Assembly: GCA_033063855.1 (NCBI GenBank)
Contig: CP093829.1
Span: forward strand, 12,493,537-12,557,536
From: Smittia aterrima
Taxonomy: Eukaryota; Arthropoda; Insecta; Diptera; Chironomidae
Direction: 5' to 3'
Length of the DNA stretch: 64,000 nt
The notes beneath the pieces are model-generated. The model ran no database searches, was not told the origin of the DNA, and saw only the letters and a program-made list of their open reading frames with translations. Below are positions 32,865 to 46,500 of the stretch, piece by piece (the first letter of the stretch is position 1; every line of letters starts with the position of its first letter). The translations under genes and the position numbers were made by a program.

Positions 32865-33941
32865 AATTTTCAAGCGAAGAATTTTGTTATGTATCCAATT
32901 TAGTAGCACTCTCGCTACTTCACTATTCAACTTACAGAAAGCATTTCAAGTAAGCTCATAAATTTCTTAAGAAAAACTTTTTTCAACGCAATATTGAAAA
33001 GCAATTTAGGAAAATTTATTATTGTTCGCTCGCTTTGCGCGTAAACTTTTCTTTCTCTCTCGTAATCTCACCCAAGTTGAGGAAATCTACCGTCGGTGTT
33101 TAATCAAATCCATACCAATTTATTCCTTCTCATTCCATCCCACGTTCCGTGGTCCTCGATGAAACTTCGAAGTCGTCTCAGTGATTGAGAAATTGATTCC
33201 GAATCCGAACTGTATCACTTTGCTCGAACTTTGCGAAATCGAGTTTGTCAGAAAAATTCATCGATTTATGGCGGAGAACTTTTCCTTTCGTTTTCGAGCT
33301 TTATTGTCACTCGATACTTGGATAGGGAGTAGACTTTTATAGTCGACCGTATTCGCAATCGATGTTGCGGTCTCATAAGATTTATGTCCAATGTTGGCAT
33401 CAGCAGAAGTTTCCTGTTTTTTTTTCTGTGTGTGGTAGGAGTTAAATTCAGAATGAAGAAAGACGAGAGCTGCATGAAGTCTTGAATAATTAAACAACTG
33501 ATGCTTTATTTGGATTACTCGACGCACACTGTTGTACATTATTTTCCGTTTTGAGAAAATATTTCCGATTCTATCTCAGTTCAACATTAATGAACTAGAG
33601 TGTCACACTAATTGTGTTGATGTTCGTTCAAGATTACTTATCAAACATTTAAATTAACCTGTAAACAAGAGCCAATGAAATAAATGAAGTTGTTTTGAGA
33701 GCATTTTGATAATGAATGTATGTGATTAACGACCGACATGCTTGGTCGTGATTAACGACCGTAATCATCTAACATCTTTAAATTACATGACTAAGTCGTT
33801 CTAAGTCTCCTTTCTCTAAAGCATCACATATCTCATAAACTGCGAACAGTTCGTGAAATCGAACTTTACGAAAATAAAATTTTGCGGCTTATATATTTTC
33901 TTGTTAAACTTTTATTTACACATTTGGCTTTTCATTAATTT
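32865..33941. other. Convergent intergenic region
   Basis: Between the GalNAc-transferase and ABCB7 3' ends. Open frames at 33258-33539 (-) show no recognisable features. Nothing supported. Confidence 0.45.
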
Positions 33942-36900
33942 TTACAGCCGATTTTGCGTGTCCCATAGTCTTGCGTATAAACCTTTCATCTTCAAAAGCT
34001 CATCGTGTGTTCCTCGTTCTCCAATTTTACCATTCTCTAAAACCAAAATTTCATCAGCATCCATCACAGTTGAGAGTCGGTGAGCAATGCAAATACTTGT
34101 TCGACCTTCAGTGGCTCGTGACAAGGCTTGAAGAATGTTCTGAGGACGAAAATAAACAATTAGCTTTGATGATATTTAAAATTGTATTCTTACATTCTCT
34201 GTGATAGAATCCAAGCTGCTTGTGGCTTCGTCAAAAATTAAAATCGGGGAGTTCTTCAAGATAGCGCGAGCAATTGCCTGTTAACCAAATTTTTAAGTAA
34301 AGTTTTTAAAATTGAAGGAAATTATTATTACCACTCGCTGCTTCTCTCCTCCCGAGAGTTTTAATCCACGTTCTCCAACTTGCGTGTCATATCCAAATGG
34401 CCATCTCAATATTTGATCGTGCAGATCTGCCATTTGTGCTGCTTTTTCCATTTCTTCCCGAGACTTTGATAAATTTCCGTAATGAATGTTGTGCCGAATC
34501 GTGTCATGAAAAAGAACTGAATCTTGTGGGACGATTGCAATTGCTCGCCTTAAGCTATCCATGTCGACATCATTGATTTCTTGACCAGCAATTTTAATAG
34601 TTCCACTCGTTGGCTCAAAGAATCTGAACAATAAGCGAACTATCGAAGTTTTTCCACTTCCGGATCCTCCAACAAATGCGATTTTCTTCCCAGCAGGGAT
34701 GACAAAACTAAGGTCGTCGATAATCTTTTTGCCGCTTTCGTATTGGAAAGAAACGTTTTTGAATTCAATTGAAGAGTTTGTTCGATCAGCGAGTAATGGA
34801 ACAGCGTTGATTTTGTTTTGAACTTTACTCTCGACACCTAACAAAGTAAACATCGTTCTCATGTCAAGTAAAGCTTGTCTAACTTCTCGATAAACGCTGC
34901 CCAAGAATCCGAGTGGAATCGACAATTGGAATAAAAGCCCGTTGACCATGACAAGATCGCCGACAGTTAAATTTCCGTTGACAATGTCGTTGGCTGCCAT
35001 CAACATGATTGTGCTCAAAGCAACGCTGAAGATTGCATTCTGACCAAAGTTAAGAAGTGCTAAGCTAGAACTAGTTTTTAAACTGGCGTCTTCATATTTC
35101 TTTAGAACCCTATCGTAACGTTCAGCCTCATAACGCTCATTATTGAAATACTTGACTGTCTCGTAGTTGATGAGTGAGTCAACAGCTTTGTTCCCAGCCT
35201 CGTTTTCAGCTTGGTTCATGTAAACTCGAAACTTTGTCCGCCATTGAGTCACTGCGAGTGTGTAAGCAGCGTAGAATCCAACACAGCCCATTGAAACTCC
35301 CGCATATGCAAGTCCACACTTTGTACCCAAAATAGTTGACACAAGTGCAAGTTCGAACATTGTAGGAACGACATTGAAGACCATCGCGGATAGGACAAAG
35401 TTGATACCACGTGAACCTCTATCAATCGTCTTTGACAGAGCTCCTGTTTGCTTATTGAGATGAAAAGCAAGATCAAGATTGTGAAGATGCATGAACGTGT
35501 TTGTCGCAATCTTCCTGATAGAATGTGAAGCGACTCGAGCGAAAACTGCACTTCGAAGTTCATTGAAGCCAGCAGCACCAACACGAGCAATTCCATCTAA
35601 TCAAAAAGTTTTAATTTAGTGGAAGCGAACATCTTATTGAAACTTACATCCGATAAGCATTGCGCTGACTACCGTAAGAGTCGTCTCGGTCGGTGTTCCC
35701 ATTTGAAGAACATTAAGTGCATCGATAGCGCCTTTGAACAAAAATGGAACACCAACGTTAAGGATCTTTGCTCCAGCAAGAAGGCTCAAGGAAACGACTA
35801 CTCTGTGGGGATAGAAATTCAAAATGATTGAACGATTTGCTGATTTACGTTTGGCTCACCTTTTCCTTATCATCGCATCATCCTTTGGCCAGATGTAGGC
35901 CATCAAAGCTCGAAGCATTTGACTCGAAGTCACCTCAGGCGCCCCAACATCACCCAACTGCTCGTTAGAAAAAGAAGATGCACCTGGATGGAAACAATGT
36001 CGAATTTGCTGTTCTTGAAGCGGCCAAAACTCTTTATTTATTTTTTTTGAATGTTTTGAGGGAATTGCATCATAGTAAAAAAAAGTATAAGGAGGTAGAA
36101 AGAGACGAGAGTAGAACAAAGAAAATTTTCGTCAGCAGCTTTTAAAAATAACTTTACGTGTTTAATCACAGAGAGGAAAAGCTTTAAAAATGATGTTAGT
36201 TCGCTAATAACTCCAAACGAATCACATACAAAACGAATTTCCACCAGTGATATGATTAAAATTGACGTATCGGTCAGATAATGTGGCATCTGTTATGTTC
36301 AACAGTTTGACTTTCACAGAGGAAAATTTTGATTACCAGGTAAATTTTTTCCCCCCTGATGCGCTTGAAAATTTATGGTAAATGAAGTGAAACATTTTCA
36401 TTTTGAAACTTCTTGAAAAGTCTTTAAAATTGTCACTCGCTAATGGATACAAATGGGTCCGGAAGGAAAGAAGACGTTTGATGAGAATTGTGATTTAAGG
36501 ATTGCTTAACGAGACCCATCGCTGCCATTTACGATTACGACTGATGGTTTTTCTTCAAGAATGTTTGCACAGGACGGAAAAGTTTTTCAAATTACTTAAT
36601 TTCCTCTCATTAAATTGTTTATCTTGGCGGAATCGCACATGGGCGAAGTTATTTGTCATTGCACCGCAAAGCTCTAGATCCTCTCCTGAAGATAAGAAGG
36701 AGACAAGAAAACTTCCTCCGTCACCTTCGGGTGTGATGAGTAAGGGAATTTTTCGTTTAGAGTTTGCACATGAGTGGAGAATGAAGATTGGAAAGAACAG
36801 AGGATTAAATCCAAGAGCTTTGGTACGGGACCTTCGTCAATTAAGTCACCACAGTCATTACATCTCTTCCTTAATTCATTAAATACCCTTGAAAAATATC

Positions 36901-39900
36901 AAAGAAAATCTCGACGACTGAGTTTAATTCAAATTTTCTATCTTTTTAGAAAAATACGAAGAAACGCTTCTCTTGCGGTTCGGCGACAGTTGCTCGACCT
37001 TTTCTTCCTTAGGTTCACGTGACGGGTCACAAAGTAAAGAAATTTAAAGACAATTCTTTTGAACTTTAAGAATGCGGAGAGAGAATCTGTCGACTGGAAA
37101 GATTTTCTCAATTTTCACGTCACTGGAAGCTGAACGGGGGAGATTTTCATCGTTAACGTTAAAAATTACGGAGAACATTTTCCGACAATTACAATTTCCT
37201 GAATGCTTTCTCAGCTGTTTGCTCTGCTTCTTTTCATAAAATTTAATTTCGACAAATTAAGTTTTCTCTGCGTTTTGCTTGATGGCGATAACAGTTATTT
37301 TTAATCGCTGACGGAACGAGTGGAGGGGAGAATCGAGTCTTTTGAACTTTCAGAGAAAAGAAATTAAATTTCTTCGTCGACTCAGCACAACTTTTCATCT
37401 CCTCCTCGCGACTTGTTTTCCCTTCAAATTGATTCACCCACGATTGCGTGAACAATAAAAGTTTCGGTTGTTATGAGAACACGAGACGCGAGGGTGAGTT
37501 TGGAATGGCAACGTGTAAATGGTGGTAGAAGGGAACACTGCTTTATGATGCTTTTACTTAGAGGGCGAGATCTGCTGCGTGTACAGCATTGCAAAACATG
37601 TAATATGAGGAGGGATGAAAGCGGATCTCGAGCTAATATTTACCTGACTTCCTGCCTTTCTTTACGAAAATATTTCCCAAGATGTTTGTTCCGAGAGGCG
37701 ATTTATCTTGTAACACATTTTGTTTGCTACTCGCATGCTGCTTGGTTCTTTGGTTATCGATCGAATGAACTTTACTTGATGACGCCTAAGGGTTGAGGAA
37801 AATGAAAGAAAGGAAAGAAAAAATGAAATTTTATTTTTTTAAAAAATAAAAATTGAGTTTTTTTGAAGGCGTTAAGAAAACTTTTAGACTTTCTATTCTT
37901 TTCAAATGAGTTTAAATCTTAAAGCTCCATTCACAGCTTTGAAAGCTTCCGATCCATTAAGTCACACATCAACCAACATTTCAAGTCAATTTATAAAATT
38001 GTTCTCAGTTCGTCGAGGGAAATCAGCTCGCAATGTTTATCTGAGGATTTTCCATTTGTCTTTTGAGTGTGACAGCCTTCACAATGGAAGCAGAAGAATT
38101 GTATTCAATATAAAGAACCTCTAGGAACAAGCTTTCTTCTTAAATTTTGAGAAATAATAAAGAATTTTAATCACACAAAAGAAATTTTTTTCATCTCGTC
38201 CCACAGGAAATCAAGTTGTCTCAAACTTTCGCAGTGCAGCTTCGACATCAAAGGAAAATCCAATTAAAAAACTTTATTTCATCGAAAAATTATCATAATT
38301 CCCAACAGAATTCAAAACTTTATCAACTAGCTTCATCGACTCGCAGAAATATTCAAAGCACGCTCGCCCACTTCCACTCAAATTGCTTTGTTTCCCCAGA
38401 CCGTCGGTGAGCTTTTGAAAGTCAAACTTTTTCCTTTTCAGAATTTCCATCGCATGCTGCCTGATGTCGTTAAAGTTTATTTCGTCGCCGAAGGCAACTT
38501 GTGTAAGATTGTAAATGTTTTGAGGCACGAGCAGAATAGCGACAACAGCTTGGAAGCTGTGATTGAGGCCATCGTTGACGTCGATGAACATCTGTTGATC
38601 CAAATCGTGATCCCGAATGAACTTGTATTTGTGTTTTGGAATCTGAAGCGTCCTAAGCACCGTATGTTGTTTAATATAGTTGTTGATGTCGTCGAGTGAA
38701 AATTCGAGAAAATCCATTTTATTGTCCGGGAGAACAAACCCGTATTCTACTAAAAGCTTCGTGTTATTAAAACTGCCGTAGTTGATAAAGATTTGTTCAA
38801 ACTTTCTAACAGTTGTTTGTGTTTGGAGTTGATAGCTCAGTTGGATCTCTCCGCTCTTTAGTTTCAAAAAGTTTCGTGTAATGAATCCTTCGGAATGCGA
38901 GAGCTGGCTCTTCGTCGCAACTTTATCTGAATGATTAAGAAGATCTAGCATGGGAGCCAGTGCCATGTTTGGAGCGTCGCTGATAAGTGGTTTGAGCACG
39001 AAACGATCAACAAGTGGTTCCAATAACTTTCCGTTGATGTAAACGCTTCTTGAGTTACAAACGAAATAAGCCCACTTGAAGACATCTAATTTAAAGTCAT
39101 CCCTCATTTCAAGTTTTATAAGCTTTGTTAGCTCCAGAAATTCTTTCTTGATGACATCATTTTGCTCCACAACTTTTTGAAGTATGTTCTCAGGCAGAAG
39201 ATATAATTCAGATTTTTCACAGAAGTATGGTGTAGTAAAGACTTCAGGAAGAGTTCTGATATACGAGATCCATTCGGAGGACTCTCCTTTGATTTTCTGA
39301 TGTTGCAGAAAGAGAGCGAGAAGTGATTGAAACGTCACTAGTGATTGAGCACTGTCAGGCGAGTTAAAGATATTTATGAATTCTTCATCGTTCTCTAACG
39401 TTTGATAAGAAATCAACGCTTGATATGGCAATTCAATTATCGTTTCGTGTTCGAATAAATTTTGCTTTGCGTACAGACCACGACCGGTTGATTGAAACGA
39501 CGATACTGTGAGTCGATTCACGTTCGTCCATCCACGTTGAGATAAGAATTTATACAAGTCATAGTGGATTTGGGGAGAAGGTTGATCGGAAGCTTTTCGG
39601 CGCTTTTCGCGTTGGCGCTTAGTTCGACCCATTTTCGTTAAGCTCTCAAGGACGTCGGAGGATTGTGACGCAACAGCCGAATAGCTACTCTTTCCGTCTC
39701 TGATTGCTTATTTTATGAGAATGGAAGAATTTATGTCTGAAATGAACAATAAGATTTGGTTATATGAGTGTCACTAAGTGATTTTTTGAAGATCCAGAGA
39801 CGGGAAGAGAGCGATTCGACCGCAATCCATGCCGAAAATATATTTTGATTAAAACTTCGTTGAAACTTACCCGAACAGCTATTTGATTATAGTTGTAACA

Positions 39901-40008
39901 CTTCTTGATAATTCTTTGGTTTGCTGAGTACAGTAATGTCGATCGTTTCCAGGAATTTAGTAAAATTGAACTTTTGTTACAATGACGAATAAAAGTTAAA
40001 ATCGCCAT
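33942..40008 (-). CDS. ABCB7: Mitochondrial ABC transporter ABCB7 (ATM1 family)
   Basis: Inner-membrane half-transporter that exports a sulfur-containing compound needed for cytosolic Fe-S cluster assembly. Exons (minus): 40008-39871, 36029-35860, 35802-35648, 35596-34332, 34277-34194, 34139-33942. Phases agree and give 669 aa. Exon 1 encodes 46 residues with many Arg, Lys and Ser and no Asp or Glu, as in a mitochondrial presequence; its link to exon 2 rests on phase and splice signals. Core: LMAYIWPKDDAMIRKRV, HLHNLDLAFHLNKQTGALSK, DSLINYETVKYFNNERYEAE, Walker A GGSGSGKT, signature LSGGEKQ, Walker B ILIFDEATSSLD, and IAHRLSTVMDADEI. The C-terminus ends soon after the NBD, without the cysteine-rich extension of vertebrate ABCB7. 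SETD4 lies inside intron 1. Confidence 0.9.
36030..38273. other. Part of ABCB7 intron 1 without a second gene
   Basis: About 2.2 kb between ABCB7 exon 2 and the nested SETD4-like gene. Several short open frames (for example 36502-36882 +) have no recognisable content. A long pyrimidine tract at about 36065-36120 (minus strand) precedes the exon 2 acceptor. Confidence 0.45.
38274..39632 (-). CDS. SETD4: SET-domain protein, SETD4-like methyltransferase
   Basis: Single-exon 452-aa member of the class with a split SET domain and a Rubisco LSMT-type substrate-binding domain. The N-terminus MGRTKRQREKRRKASDQP is basic, as in SETD4, and could direct nuclear entry. SET motifs: STGRGLYAKQNLFEHETIIELP near residue 50, the insert region, CNSRSVYI, MALAPMLDLLNHSDKV with the NHS core, and IFINYGSFNNTKLLVEYGFVLP with the catalytic-fold Tyr. 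The C-terminal helical part follows. Expected role: AdoMet-dependent lysine methylation; the substrate is not defined by sequence. The gene lies on the same strand within the proposed first intron of ABCB7. Confidence 0.85.
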   Translation of the reverse strand: MGRTKRQREKRRKASDQPSPQIHYDLYKFLSQRGWTNVNRLTVSSFQSTGRGLYAKQNLFEHETIIELPYQALISYQTLENDEEFINIFNSPDSAQSLVTFQSLLALFLQHQKIKGESSEWISYIRTLPEVFTTPYFCEKSELYLLPENILQKVVEQNDVIKKEFLELTKLIKLEMRDDFKLDVFKWAYFVCNSRSVYINGKLLEPLVDRFVLKPLISDAPNMALAPMLDLLNHSDKVATKSQLSHSEGFITRNFLKLKSGEIQLSYQLQTQTTVRKFEQIFINYGSFNNTKLLVEYGFVLPDNKMDFLEFSLDDINNYIKQHTVLRTLQIPKHKYKFIRDHDLDQQMFIDVNDGLNHSFQAVVAILLVPQNIYNLTQVAFGDEINFNDIRQHAMEILKRKKFDFQKLTDGLGKQSNLSGSGRACFEYFCESMKLVDKVLNSVGNYDNFSMK

Positions 40009-43000
40009 AATTTCATATTAAACTAAATAATTATTCAATCACTTCTAACTCGGTCGTTAACTAATTTGTTGTCGTTCAATTCTTAAGCCACTAGGCGATG
40101 TTGAAGCGTCGATTATTCGGAAATTTTGCGAAATTTTAAATTTTACCAAATTGAAGACACAATTGATCGAAGACACAATCTAACTTGGACGTTTTCCATA
40201 ATCATGAAAGATCTAAAAATTGAAGCGAAGAAAAATCGCAGTCCAAAAAACTCGGATTGCAAACGCGAAAAATAAAAATATTCTGAGATAAAAGCTGTTT
40301 CAATAAAATTAAAAACAAAGATTCTTCACTTTTACAAGTAAGATTATTGAAAAGTTTGAAAACTAAACACTAAAAAGAGTTAAACTCAAGGTAAAATCAG
40401 TGAAAAGTTAAAGGAAAATATTTCTCTTCATTATACATTTTACAAGAAATGAGAGATCCTAGTGATTATTATATTATTGATCACATTAGTGTCAACAAAA
40501 AAAAAGTGCATTTAGAAGATTGCGTAATTTTCCCGCTTTCGTATCGATTTTTCAACCTAACCTCGCACACTTCTGGAGTATTTCGCAAGAACTTTTGATG
40601 ATTCATTATCCACCGCTTGTGATCTGATGACGCAGTGTGTATTGCATTGCGAGTGAAAGATAAGATTAGTTGACTAGACTTCATAGAAGTATCTCGAAGG
40701 CTTGTCATTCTAAGCCGGCGCATGATCCGTGAGATAGAAATCCCAAAAAAAAAATCTTTCGCCCACGTTGCTTTCTCTCAGCATCAATATTGTGCTTGCG
40801 TGTACAAATAGCTTATAAAACGACCCGTTAAATTATTAAGCAATTCAATTTCTATCACATATTCTCTGAAAATTAAGTGTTGGACAGACGAGCCTCCTAA
40901 ACATTTGACCTATTAAGTAAACTCGCTCTCCTACAGTCAATGCAACTTTTGAACCACCTTGCATCATCGGCGGGCATGTTCTCTTCTTACACGTTTTTGC
41001 AATTTCTCTCACAAATTCTTCGGATTATGTTGATCTGTGTTAGTGGGAATTTCCCTGATGAAACAACGAGTCATCAATATCAAGCGATTGCGGCGACTAA
41101 GATGCAGTTCACTTTAGCTAATTGATAAGTGTGGGTACCTCAATAAAACTAGAAATGTTGACAGTAAATTTGTCTTCACCCAAATGTACAAATAAGTTAG
41201 TTAATCTTGATAGAAGTCATGTGAACAGAATGTAAACAATTCAACAGTTGCTTTTGTTTGCGTGTCGTAGTGCTTCTCGCTCTTAAGGGCTGCTAAGAAT
41301 AGCTATTCATTCTGGCAAACTGTTGACATTGATCCGCACTTGCTTTGCTTTACATGTCAACCACATTGTCTTAATTTCTTGCGTAATAAGCAAAACTTTT
41401 TAGAAATGAGCTGTTTTTCTAGAATTAATATTTAATATTTAAAATACAACAAAGTTGAACAACTTTCGAACCAAAGCGGTTCAAATTTCCATTTGCGATC
41501 GTTGAAATTTGGGTTGAATTTTAATTGAACAACTGCACGTATAAAATGACTAGCAGAACGAAGGCTTGCACGTCAATCGCTGTGATAAGATAATATTTTT
41601 TTACAAAACTCGTTAGGTGTGTCTCGATGTGGTGCTTTTGGTGGCGTAATCAGTTCAGTGAACTGATTGGATTGTTTTTCTTATTAACAATTTCATCTTA
41701 AGTGAGATCACAAGCCGAGAGCAAACCATTCGTTTTGCCAAAATCATTAGTGTGTGCATTCTTTACATTAAACTGGATCAAAGTAGATTTTTTTGTTTGC
41801 GCCGGCACGAGTCGCTTAACTAGCTCATCGCACGTCAATATTTATCGCGGAGAGAACGGAAAATTTAGAAATCAAGGTCGTGAGCATAAAAGTTTGCTCA
41901 CGCTATTCACGAAACTTCATTCGTGACCTTGAAGGTAAGCAGTTTGTTTTGCACTACAACTGGAGGATTTAAAAAGTTGAAAAGTTTAGAAGAAAATCTT
42001 GAGCGCTGATGTCAAAAAATCCAAAAACATTGAACAAACCGACTCTCGTGTTCACGACTGAATGAGCCAGAGACAAAAAAAGGTTTTTGTGAGAAAAAAA
42101 CTCGAAGCTTAAATTGAAAATATTTCTCAGTTGACTCGTAGCAATCGGTGTGAACACACCACAAAACTCGCAACAGAAAAGAGAAAAGAAAATTCTTTCT
42201 TTTTTCGATCGTCTTATCAACTTCAACGCTAATCTGCTGATACTTTTGGGTTGGTGATTGAATAACTTTGTATGGAAAAGTTAAAATTGTCGTGAAATTT
42301 GATAGAAAGTTTCAAATTGCGAAGAAAGAAAAATTCAGTTCTATTACATAAGAAAGAAGAAAAAGGTTTTTTTCCTCGAGAAAAGAAAAAATTATTTGTT
42401 CGAGAGTGAACAAGCGAACAAAACGAGATCAGGGTCGTATAGTGAGAACAGATTTCAAAGTGATCCACGAAAGTTAGTATCTCGTACCGAAAAAGTGAAA
42501 GAAACGTGTTTGCTGGCCCTCTCGTCAGCTTCAGAGAGTCTTCGAAAGTTTCAATTGATCGCGACGATTGGGGTCAACGGTACTTTAATGTGTGCGGCCC
42601 GTGAATTTCTCGCAAACGTCCGCCCATTACGTAACACGCTTTCGGTTATTCTAGTGTCGATGAAGTCATAAAATTATCAAGTTTCGGTGTGTGGATGCGA
42701 CGAGACGCAAGTCCATGAATTCTAATAATGCCGGAGAACTCGTTTCTTCGATTGTGTGGTGGCATGTGATTCACTTTTAACATAAAGTTTAATGGGAATA
42801 ACAAATCGTTTTGATTGAATGATCGTAAATGACGATCTCTCCCTGGCAAATCACGTGCGCCTTCCACTCAAAACAAATCCGAGCTTATCAGCATTCAGTG
42901 ACTTACTCTTAATTGCTGCGTCGTTTTATCTTGCGGGAGCAATTAACTTTGGATATTTGAATGACTTTCTGACGGTTCGCAGTGTGCTAATTTGATTGGC

Positions 43001-43505
43001 GATTGCGTGGTAATTGTTTCAAATCTTAAACGTGAATCTAGACATGTGATGACATTGCGACAATCTCATCCGCGGCTGCTGATACTTTCAAAGTCTCGGT
43101 TTTCAATCGATAAAAATAACTGAAGTTAAAAAATAAACAACTGAAGTTTAAGTGAGAAAAGGCGATCATATGGCAAACGATGGTTTTTTGGCACTTTTTC
43201 AAGATTTATCTACTGACGTCAATGAAATTTCTGTGGCGAAAGTGAAAATAATGAAATGACGAGCCTCTCAATCTTTTAAATGCACACGCAGGCAAATTAA
43301 TCGACGACAGTTTCTTATCAGTGAACTCACAATTTAATGAACGTCGGACAAAGTTCCCAGACTGTTTGATTTCGTAGACGTTGATCACGAGCAAAATATT
43401 ACAACGACAGTCTGAGCTATTGACCATTCTCGTTGCATAAATAAAATTTACTGATTGCGATATTTACTTGCATTGCAGTAATCCGACAACAAACAAAAGT
43501 CAAAC
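40009..43505. other. Large intergenic region between ABCB7 and OGDH 5' ends
   Basis: About 3.5 kb, AT-rich. Several short open frames (for example 42396-42671 +) lack recognisable domains. It probably holds both promoters and non-coding first exons. No repeats or RNA genes are recognised. Confidence 0.45.
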
Positions 43506-46500
43506 ATGCATCGTGCTCGTACAGCCTTTAATCTGCTTGCGCCTTTGGGCCAACAAAACTTCGGCTCGTGGCTGGTGCGTACACAGAAATCGAAGGTAAG
43601 TCAACGGAAATAATTTGGTAGACAACACGTAAACAAACGATAAGATAAATTTGTTGTGTTCAAAAACTCGTTGATTAAATTCTGTGAGTTTTGATAAACA
43701 GCTTATTTAGGCCGTCACACTCTAATTACAAGTTACTTGGTAAATAATATAACGCTTCACTCTTATTTCAGCTCACAAATAACTTTGTCGCAGCTTCGGG
43801 TATCAAAGCTTACAACTCAGCAGCGGCTGAGCCTTTCCTCAATGGATCAAGTACGGCTTATGTCGAGGAAATGTACAACGCTTGGCTTCGTGACCCGGCA
43901 TCAGTGCATGCTGTGAGTTTATTAAAGTGGCACGTGTGCGAAATTGATTTTTATTCTCGATCGATTTTTTTTAGTCATGGGACGCTTATTTCCGCAACAA
44001 CTCATACTCAGCACCTCCATCACTTGCTCCTTTGCCGAAGAATCACGTTTCTGCCGCGCAATATCTTGGCGGCGGGGGCGGTCTTCCTGCAGTTGGCGGA
44101 CATGGACCAGCACTCACTGGAAGTAGAGTTGATGACAAACTTATTGACGATCATTTGGCTGTGCAAGCCATTATTAGAAGTTATCAGGTAACAAACTACG
44201 GGCAGATCTTTTAATTGGGCATCGTTACGGTGCAGACACGAATCAAAAATAATTTATCAACAACAAAAGATCCCGTGCATGACAATTTCCTTTCAAAAGA
44301 AATCTTTCCTCTACAAATTTCTCGTCATCGGGTCATAAGTGAATCCTTTTCAATCCTAATCCTGCACCACCCTTAATTGCTAATCGCAACCAAATGCTCC
44401 TTATACCTTCTCTGTAATCAAAAAAAAAACTCATCAAACTTTATATTTTGCATCAATCTTTAGTTTTGCTGTTAGAACGTCGTCTCAAAATTAAATTTTT
44501 TTGTTATGGAGTTGAATACAACTCATATTTTGTTGTGTAGCTCTAACACAAAACTTTGATTCTAACGCTCAACACCCATTCGACTAGAAACTTGTGTAAA
44601 CTTTATTTTGTAAAATTCATTAATTTATAGTCGCGCGGTCACTTGATGGCCGCCCTCGATCCGCTTGGAATCCTTAACTCGGATACACAAGTCGGGCCGG
44701 ATGGAGTCGCACGCAGAGCGAACGAAAAAGTAACTCGCAACTACATGCAATTTGGTAAATATTTTTATGTTGACTCCTTTCGCATAATATCAGTTTTGAG
44801 ATTCGGAGACAAGAAAAGAATTGGAATTAACTCTCAAAACAAACTCCGAATAGATTAAACAATGTTTAATAAACATCGAAAAACAACATTCATAGTCACC
44901 TAGTTAGAAACACAAAGCGTCTATCATCATCATCACATTCTCGTCGTCATTAGTTTCGTATTTGTCATTTCTGTTTTTCCTTGTGTCTTTCTTTATTGGC
45001 TGAACTCCTTTTGAAACCTTATATGCTAACACTTAACACGGCTGACATCTTTCGAGGTGCTGGTAACACTTGTTGGCTGATTAGCACACTAACCAACACA
45101 GTTGAAGATATTTGGGGATGGGGCAAATTTGTTTAAAGTAGATTTAACTCGCTTAGAATGATTTAAACCTGATTCAATGAAAAATGTCCCAACACCAACA
45201 ATGTCTCTTAGATTCGAGGCCATCATATTGCGAAATTAGATCCGTTGGGAATTAACAGCGCTGATTTGGATGATAAGACGCCTCCCGAGCTCCTATATAC
45301 CCACTATCGATTTGGTGAGTACACATAAAGAGTTCGAACTCAGGGAAAACAATCGAATAAAATGTTGTTTGCAAACTGGAAAATTGGCATGCAACGCTGG
45401 TGGGAAGCGGCAAAGCTTGAAAAAGCTTCAATGATTTCTTGCTTTCTTTATGTTCACTGCATGCACTTTCCAATCGATCGATCTTTAATTTTATTTTCTT
45501 TTTGATTTTCCTCTTCCACCTTTCGTTTATCTCCGATAAAATTATTTGTTTCGCACGACGAAAATGACAAAGATGAAACGAAAATAAGACAAGCTCACAC
45601 GCACGCTGAATTGATGGGAATTGACTGTTTGAGTAAGGATAAGAAAGTTGTGGAGTGCGATATTCAAACGCAGTCGAGTCGCTAGAAGTAACTAAGTTCA
45701 CGTACTCAAGTCAATTGGTTCATGGGTCCTCCTAATCTCTCTGTCTGTATATAGATAATTTTAAGTCAATTAAGTGCTGCTTGATAGTTTGTAGACGCGA
45801 GTGAAATAAAAAATTGAGGCAATCTTCATCTGTCAATGTTTCCGGAGGAATTCAGATGATAATGAAGCGAATTTTAAGATAAGAAATATGTTTTGTTATT
45901 TGTTCAATTTAATGATGACCCATCCATGTTTTGAGTTGGCTAATCGTTCATCCATAGAGGAATTTTCTTCGAGACCAAATCATTTGCTCCGAGGAAGATT
46001 CCCCAAATCATTTGCTCCGAATTTCAAGTTGAGTTTTATGTCCAGTCATTCGTCATTTGAATGGAAATGCATTTGATGGTTCTTAAGAGTAAACACTAAT
46101 CAGATTTCTTGTGAATGGTTCAACAGAGGAGCATGACATGGACAGAATGTTCAAACTTCCCAGCACAACCTTCATCGGAGGAAAAGAAAAGTTCCTTCCA
46201 CTTCGTGAGATTCTTAGCCGATTAGAAAACGCTTATTGTAACCGCATCGGAATTGAATTCATGTTCATCAACTCACTCGAGCAATGTAATTGGATTCGTG
46301 AACGATTTGAATCTCCAGGAGCTATCAGCTACTCGAATGACGAAAAACGCTTGATATTGGCTCGTGTGACTCGTGCAACTGGGTAAGTGAAGAATTTGAT
46401 TCAAAATGTTTCTTGTAGTCTAACATTTATTGTTTACAGTTTTGAAGCTTTCTTGGCAAAGAAATTCTCATCAGAGAAACGTTTTGGTCTCGAAGGTTGC

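Noticed and set aside
33258..33539. Minus-strand 93-codon frame 3' of ABCB7
   Set aside because: No motif; more likely 3' UTR or intergenic sequence.
36502..37796. Several open frames between ABCB7 exon 2 and SETD4
   Set aside because: No recognisable content; they lie in the proposed ABCB7 intron.
45888..46076. Possible third alternative OGDH exon
   Set aside because: No similarity to the alternative exon pair and no matching splice phases.
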